Source: Cytophagales bacterium
Lineage (GTDB): Bacteria > Bacteroidota > Bacteroidia > Cytophagales > Cytophagaceae
NCBI GenBank assembly: GCA_025360235.1
Contig: JANYCO010000542.1
Span: 1 to 5,369, forward strand
DNA: 5,369 nucleotides
Direction: 5' to 3'
Of this stretch, positions 5,036 through 5,369 are shown in pieces. A model generated the notes under the pieces. That model had not been told where the DNA came from, did no database searches, and saw only the letters and a list, made by a program, of their open reading frames with translations. The stretch's first letter is position 1; each line of letters starts with the position of its first letter. The position numbers and the translations under genes were made by a program.

Positions 5036-5239
5036 TTACAAATCTAGCTTTTGCAGTTTCCCAAAAGGAATCTCATGTATTAATTTATTAAGAGCCTCTT
5101 CTTTCCCCTCAAGTCCATATTTTTTTAGAAGTTTCACAGGCCTGTCGGCTCTGAAATACGCTACTAAAACAAAATTATCATCACGAAATTGTATATAGTC
5201 GGGGATCTTAGCTTTACCTTTTACCTTGATAATATACAT
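5036..5239 (-). CDS. Small conserved-looking protein of unknown function upstream of ftsE
   Basis: I do not recognise a named family. The protein is 67 aa if it starts at the ATG at 5239-5237, beginning MYIIKVKGKAKIPDYIQF. An upstream in-frame ATG at 5266 would add nine residues (MIEVKSVIS). The shorter form is preferred because it begins directly with a plausible beta strand and leaves room for a leader after the hairpin at 5276-5327. It has no signal peptide or membrane segment. The sequence alternates short hydrophobic strands (YIIKV, FVLVAYF) with basic residues, then a helix-like KLLKKYGLEGKEEALNKLIHEI and a basic end, which suggests a small alpha/beta cytoplasmic protein. It is one base from ftsE, so translational coupling and a shared role are likely but untested. 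Confidence 0.8.
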   Translation of the reverse strand: MYIIKVKGKAKIPDYIQFRDDNFVLVAYFRADRPVKLLKKYGLEGKEEALNKLIHEIPFGKLQKLDL

Positions 5240-5275
5240 GCTTATTACACTTTTAACTTCAATCATTGCAAGTAC

Positions 5276-5327
5276 ACAGTGAACACTAAACAGGGAAAAG
5301 GGATATAACCTGTTTAGTGTTCACCGT
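5276..5327. repeat. Strong inverted repeat (16-bp perfect stem) upstream of the ftsE run
   Basis: The left arm gtgaacactaaacagg (5279-5294) pairs perfectly with cctgtttagtgttcac (5309-5324) across a 14-nt loop. After one mismatch the stem extends two more pairs (5276-5277 with 5326-5327). No T-run follows on either strand, so it is not a classical intrinsic terminator. It could still end transcription of a gene to the right, serve as a processing or regulator site, or be a member of a dispersed repeat family. Related 'ttcac' units continue to the right (5332-5336, 5351-5355). Confidence 0.85.
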
Positions 5328-5369
5328 TACTCTTCACTCAATATTAGCCATTCACTTTCTTATGATCTG

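Noticed and set aside
5344..5369. End of another minus-strand gene at the right edge
   Set aside because: Two frames end here (QIIRK with a TGA at 5354-5352 and DHKKVNG with a TAA at 5346-5344). With so few residues neither can be preferred or identified.

Overview
The window looks like a chromosomal segment of a Bacteroidota bacterium, most likely of the order Bacteroidales. Four things point that way: AT-rich DNA, start codons with no clear Shine-Dalgarno sequence, a promoter of the Bacteroidota type (TTG, 19 nt, TAnnTTTG) before mraZ, and gaps filled with short AT-rich repeats of the 'attaacaattaaccatt' and 'attcataattcata' kind. The genus cannot be settled from this sequence. A Dysgonomonas- or Parabacteroides-like organism would fit.

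Left part (1-1967, all on the minus strand): this is the front of the division and cell wall (dcw) cluster, in the order mraZ, rsmH (mraW), ftsL, ftsI. Only the first 15 or so codons of ftsI lie inside the window. They start at a TTG and were found by reading the minus strand at the left edge. Every gap between these genes holds repeat or hairpin sequence.

Middle (1968-2310): this 343-bp gap separates the leftward dcw operon from a rightward glycosyltransferase gene. The mraZ side carries a compact control region. It has a Bacteroidota promoter, three 10-bp direct repeats (AAAGTGGAGT type) that look like a MraZ autoregulatory operator touching the -33 element, and a perfect consensus DnaA box (TTATCCACA). 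The other side is a 197-bp stretch with no gene, enclosed by a perfect 20-bp inverted repeat whose right arm ends 8 bp before the glycosyltransferase ATG.

Right part (2311-5369): a GT-A type family 2 glycosyltransferase on the plus strand meets a divergent GT-B type glycosyltransferase on the minus strand, and their 3' ends overlap by 13 bp. The minus-strand enzyme is the last gene of a tight run: a small protein of unknown function, then an FtsE-type ABC ATPase, then the glycosyltransferase, with single-base gaps. The far right gap (about 5267-5369) holds a strong 16-bp hairpin.

Taken together: MraZ would set expression of the dcw genes, RsmH modifies 16S rRNA, FtsL and FtsI are divisome proteins, and FtsE would energise an FtsX partner not present here. 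The two glycosyltransferases probably make a surface or cell-envelope glycan. Their place between ftsE and mraZ is a link by position only. I see no convincing new defence or mobile system. The most original material is the mraZ control region and the inverted-repeat segment beside it.
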